The notes beneath the pieces are model-generated. The model saw only the letters and a list, made by a program, of their open reading frames with translations. It searched no databases and had not been told where the DNA came from. Of a stretch of DNA of 43,245 bases, positions 41,650 through 43,245 are shown piece by piece (position 1 is the stretch's first letter; each line of letters opens with the position of its first letter). The DNA comes from SIG653 sp964509125 (lineage in GTDB: Bacteria > Bacillota > Clostridia > Oscillospirales > CAG-382): NCBI GenBank assembly GCA_964509125.1, contig CAZDVZ010000017.1, forward strand, positions 1-43,245. Reading direction: 5' to 3'. The position numbers and the translations under genes were made by a program.

Positions 41650-41686
41650 GTAAGTTGCCAAAGTAAAATCCGTTTTGAAAAGCGGT
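41650..41686. repeat. 37-bp terminal-repeat-like sequence, right copy (inverted)
   Basis: It is a perfect reverse complement of 198-234. The outer edge again faces the housekeeping block. No transposase is attached to this copy, so it may be a solo or relic element end. Confidence 0.8.
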
Positions 41687-41745
41687 AAAGTGAATGACAA
41701 AGAAAAATGCAATTCAAGTGCAAAAAGGTAAGAAAACGGAGGAAG

Positions 41746-41851
41746 TAAAATCCGTTTTAAATAAACAAGATAAAAAAACGAGTTAAAGAAGCAAAAAAAT
41801 TGCGTAGCAAAAAGAGAGCGGTAAAATCCGTTTGTCAGACTAAAATCCGTT
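41746..41851. repeat. Dispersed TAAAATCCGTT copies
   Basis: The 11-mer core of the 37-bp repeat (41664-41674) recurs at 41746-41756, 41822-41832 and 41841-41851, all in the same orientation with irregular spacing. This fits multiple transposase-binding sites or a decayed element end. Confidence 0.6.
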
Positions 41852-41952
41852 CTTAAAAAATATTAGGAGTTCCTATCATATAGACTATTTATAAAGCACC
41901 TACAAAAAATATATGTTTTATCGCAACAAGCAGCTTGTGTTATTAAAAAAGC

Positions 41953-41996
41953 AAATTGGAGACGTAACGATAATCGAATTGTTACGTCTCCAATTT
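41953..41996. terminator. Strong, possibly two-way terminator hairpin
   Basis: AAATTGGAGACGTAAC (41953-41968) pairs perfectly over 16 bp with GTTACGTCTCCAATTT (41981-41996) around a 12-nt loop. A T run follows on the plus strand and an A run (T run on the minus strand) precedes. It separates the plus-strand arg-car operon from minus-strand genes to its right. Confidence 0.85.
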
Positions 41997-42174
41997 TTAT
42001 TTTTCAGTTTTAGCCGGCTGAACATTGGAGCCTTTATTTGGAGGCTGAGTAGATACCGATTTTGAGGGTTGATATCCTTCATTAATTCCTTTTTTGGGGT
42101 TGATAACCACGCTGTTCACTATTTGGTTGATAACCGAAATTGGTATTCGGATTGGGTTTCTTTGTATCGCTCGT
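41997..42174 (-). pseudogene. Decayed YQP-repeat small protein
   Basis: The minus strand encodes a Pro/Gln/Asn-rich peptide with three GYQP units (GYQPNSEQR, GYQPQK, then in another frame GYQPSKSVSTQPPNKG and PAKTEK stop). The two frames meet at a C4A6 run near 42096, so one base has been gained or two lost. AAGGAG stands at the right distance from an ACG where an ATG would be expected (42172-42174). I do not know a function. It ends at the terminator hairpin and follows the DUF6338 gene by 11 nt. Confidence 0.45.
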
Positions 42175-42185
42175 TTTGTTGCTCC

Positions 42186-42793
42186 TTATGTGAAAAATTC
42201 TATAGTTTCATTTTCTTCTTTGGCTATGAGTATGCCCTTGCTCTTTTCATCTTCTTCCCAAGTCATATAATCTTTAATAGTATAAGTTTTTTCAATATAA
42301 AGGTCTCTTTCCTCGGCATCAGAAGACGAAAAAGAATGTTCAGAAAATTTACCATATATGGTTTTACCACTTTTCAAAGTAACCACTATCCACGCGTCTT
42401 CCTGTTTTGAAAAGTAATAATCCCAAGAGTAGGAGCGGGATGGATTTTATTGATGTGCAATTTCTCGAACAACCACTCTATTGCGCCCTTTTGTCTTATA
42501 ACTCCGGTAATAACGGCAAGTAAGGTTGCACCTATTACAGTTGTCGCAAGCAAGGAGATCCAATATATAATTGGATACTTATCGGGAATCTTATTGAGTA
42601 ATAAATATGCCCAACTCCAAATTGCACAGTTTACAATGCTATACAACAAACAGGAGAAGAAATACTTGGAATCGTTATGCTTAGCAGGAGGTACTAATGT
42701 ATCCATAACGCTTTTGATGATAAATCCGGGCAAAAGAAATATACACGTGTAGAATACCACTTCCATTGAGTCAATAGTTATATTCCAATACAT
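42186..42793 (-). pseudogene. DUF6338-family membrane protein, frameshifted
   Basis: The first part (42793 to about 42435) reads MYWNITIDSM, a hydrophobic segment with IFLLPGFIIKSVMD and two more membrane segments, up to HPAPT. The second part continues in another frame as WDYYFSKQEDAWIVVTLKSG and ends ETIEFFT at 42186. Joined by restoring one base near 42431-42436 they give one DUF6338-type protein of about 200 residues: N-terminal membrane segments, an HPxPTxWDYxF junction, and an SH3-like cytoplasmic tail. The function is unknown. As read, the protein is split. A sequencing error is an equally possible cause. Confidence 0.7.
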
Positions 42794-42796
42794 CCA

Positions 42797-43245
42797 TTAA
42801 GGCAACACGCTTTCAAGCACTTGCCAATCATCGCTTTGAATATCATCAGAATAATGCTCCATACAGATACAAAGTTCATCGGTGGTCGCATCATTGCGGA
42901 CGATGCCGCCCTTTAAGCCGTGTTCTTCAAGGTATGCTTTCAGCACACCAAATTTCTTCGGCGTATAAAGGTCTATATCTTGACTGTTGCCGCTACGGTC
43001 AAAACCGCCCTTTGTTTCGATGATCCAAACCTCGCCGTTTACGGAAATAATATAGTCGGGATAGAACAGTTTTTGTCTATTGGAATTATCCGTGTAGACA
43101 ATAGAAAAATACTCGTTACCCTTATCTCCGTTTTTATACCACCATGCAATGCTATCGGAACGCTCGCAGAATTTTTCAAACTTTACCTCCGGCATAGAGC
43201 GTGGTGCGGCAGACGAGAGATAATTCTGATATACGTTCTTTTTCA
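42797..43245 (-). CDS. Type III restriction / DEAD-DEAH helicase protein, C-terminal end (runs off right edge)
   Basis: The minus-strand frame is open to the window edge, giving about 148 residues, so this is the tail of a larger protein and not a gene starting at the internal ATG 43195. It reads KNVYQNYLSS, RSMPEVKFEKFCE, WWYKNGDKGNEYFSIVYTD, then FYPDYIISVNGEVWIIETKG. That last segment is a PD...ExK nuclease motif, and the whole matches the C-terminal nuclease region of type III restriction Res subunits and related helicase-nucleases. The helicase part would lie beyond 43245. It is followed 3 nt later by the DUF6338 gene. Confidence 0.8.
   Translation of the reverse strand, partial: KKNVYQNYLSSAAPRSMPEVKFEKFCERSDSIAWWYKNGDKGNEYFSIVYTDNSNRQKLFYPDYIISVNGEVWIIETKGGFDRSGNSQDIDLYTPKKFGVLKAYLEEHGLKGGIVRNDATTDELCICMEHYSDDIQSDDWQVLESVLP

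Larger units (their letters stand above)
41618..41952. other. AT-rich non-coding stretch after carB
   Basis: No convincing gene. It holds the right copy of the 37-bp repeat, three further copies of its TAAAATCCGTT core, and a small palindrome AGGAGTTCCT near 41864. No terminator directly follows carB; the first strong hairpin is at 41953. Confidence 0.6.

Noticed and set aside
41638..41688. Possible 16-residue CxxC peptide just after carB (MVFCVSCQSKIRFEKR)
   Set aside because: Most of it is simply the 37-bp repeat read in one frame; a weak ribosome site alone does not support a gene.
41694..41786. 30-codon Lys-rich open frame after the right repeat
   Set aside because: It overlaps the repeat array, has no convincing ribosome site and looks like AT-rich noise.
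1..43245. CRISPR arrays, rRNA genes, riboswitches or T-boxes
   Set aside because: No regularly spaced direct repeats, no rRNA sequence, and no recognisable riboswitch or T-box core were seen ahead of any operon.

Overview
The window is AT-rich chromosomal DNA from a low-GC, Gram-positive, spore-forming lineage of Clostridia (my best guess is an uncultured Oscillospirales/Ruminococcaceae-type gut bacterium). The grounds are gene order and content: the hup-rqcP-yabP-yabQ-divIC block, the yicC-remA-gmk-rpoZ-priA-def-fmt-rsmB-rlmN-stp-prkC-rsgA block and the nusB-xseA-xseB-ispA-dxs-tlyA-nadK-argR-recN block are all classic Firmicutes neighbourhoods. Strong Shine-Dalgarno sequences and frequent TTG/GTG starts fit the same group.

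Layout. Positions 1-234 are the end of an IS30-type insertion element (the transposase N-terminus runs off the left edge). A tRNA-Gln with its own promoter and terminator follows, then about 700 bp of non-coding DNA with hairpins and possible gene relics. From 1137 to 19710 almost every gene is on the minus strand: the yicC-to-rsgA housekeeping super-operon, then pssA, pfkA and cysK, then the hup/sporulation/division block ending with a fumarase alpha subunit, then hpf. A secreted nuclease lipoprotein and a conserved hypothetical protein (19984-21609, minus) have their own promoter. From 21835 to 41617 everything is on the plus strand: nusB to recN, two small envelope-type genes (VanZ-like, SanA-like), then a complete arginine-to-citrulline cluster argC-J-B-D-F-carA-carB. 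This cluster is driven by a near-consensus promoter whose -10 box lies inside an ARG-box-like operator; its likely regulator ArgR is encoded 3 kb upstream. The right flank (41640-43245) is accessory: repeats that include an exact inverted copy of the left IS end, a strong hairpin terminator, a decayed YQP-repeat gene, a frameshifted DUF6338 membrane gene, and the C-terminal end of a type III restriction/helicase protein.

Most unusual content. The arginine-linked carbamoyl-phosphate synthetase is abnormal in three linked ways. The small subunit CarA has lost its glutaminase nucleophile (Cys to Gly) and catalytic His (His to Arg). The large subunit CarB has both ATP-grasp halves intact, but its C-terminal regulatory domain lacks the usual GRPH-type nucleotide-binding motif. 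CarB is then fused in frame to a complete diaminopimelate-epimerase (DapF)-like domain in which one of the two catalytic cysteines is Ala. Taken together this suggests an ammonia-dependent, pyrimidine-insensitive synthetase with a DapF-derived appendage, dedicated to arginine/citrulline synthesis. The residues are read directly; the function is inference.
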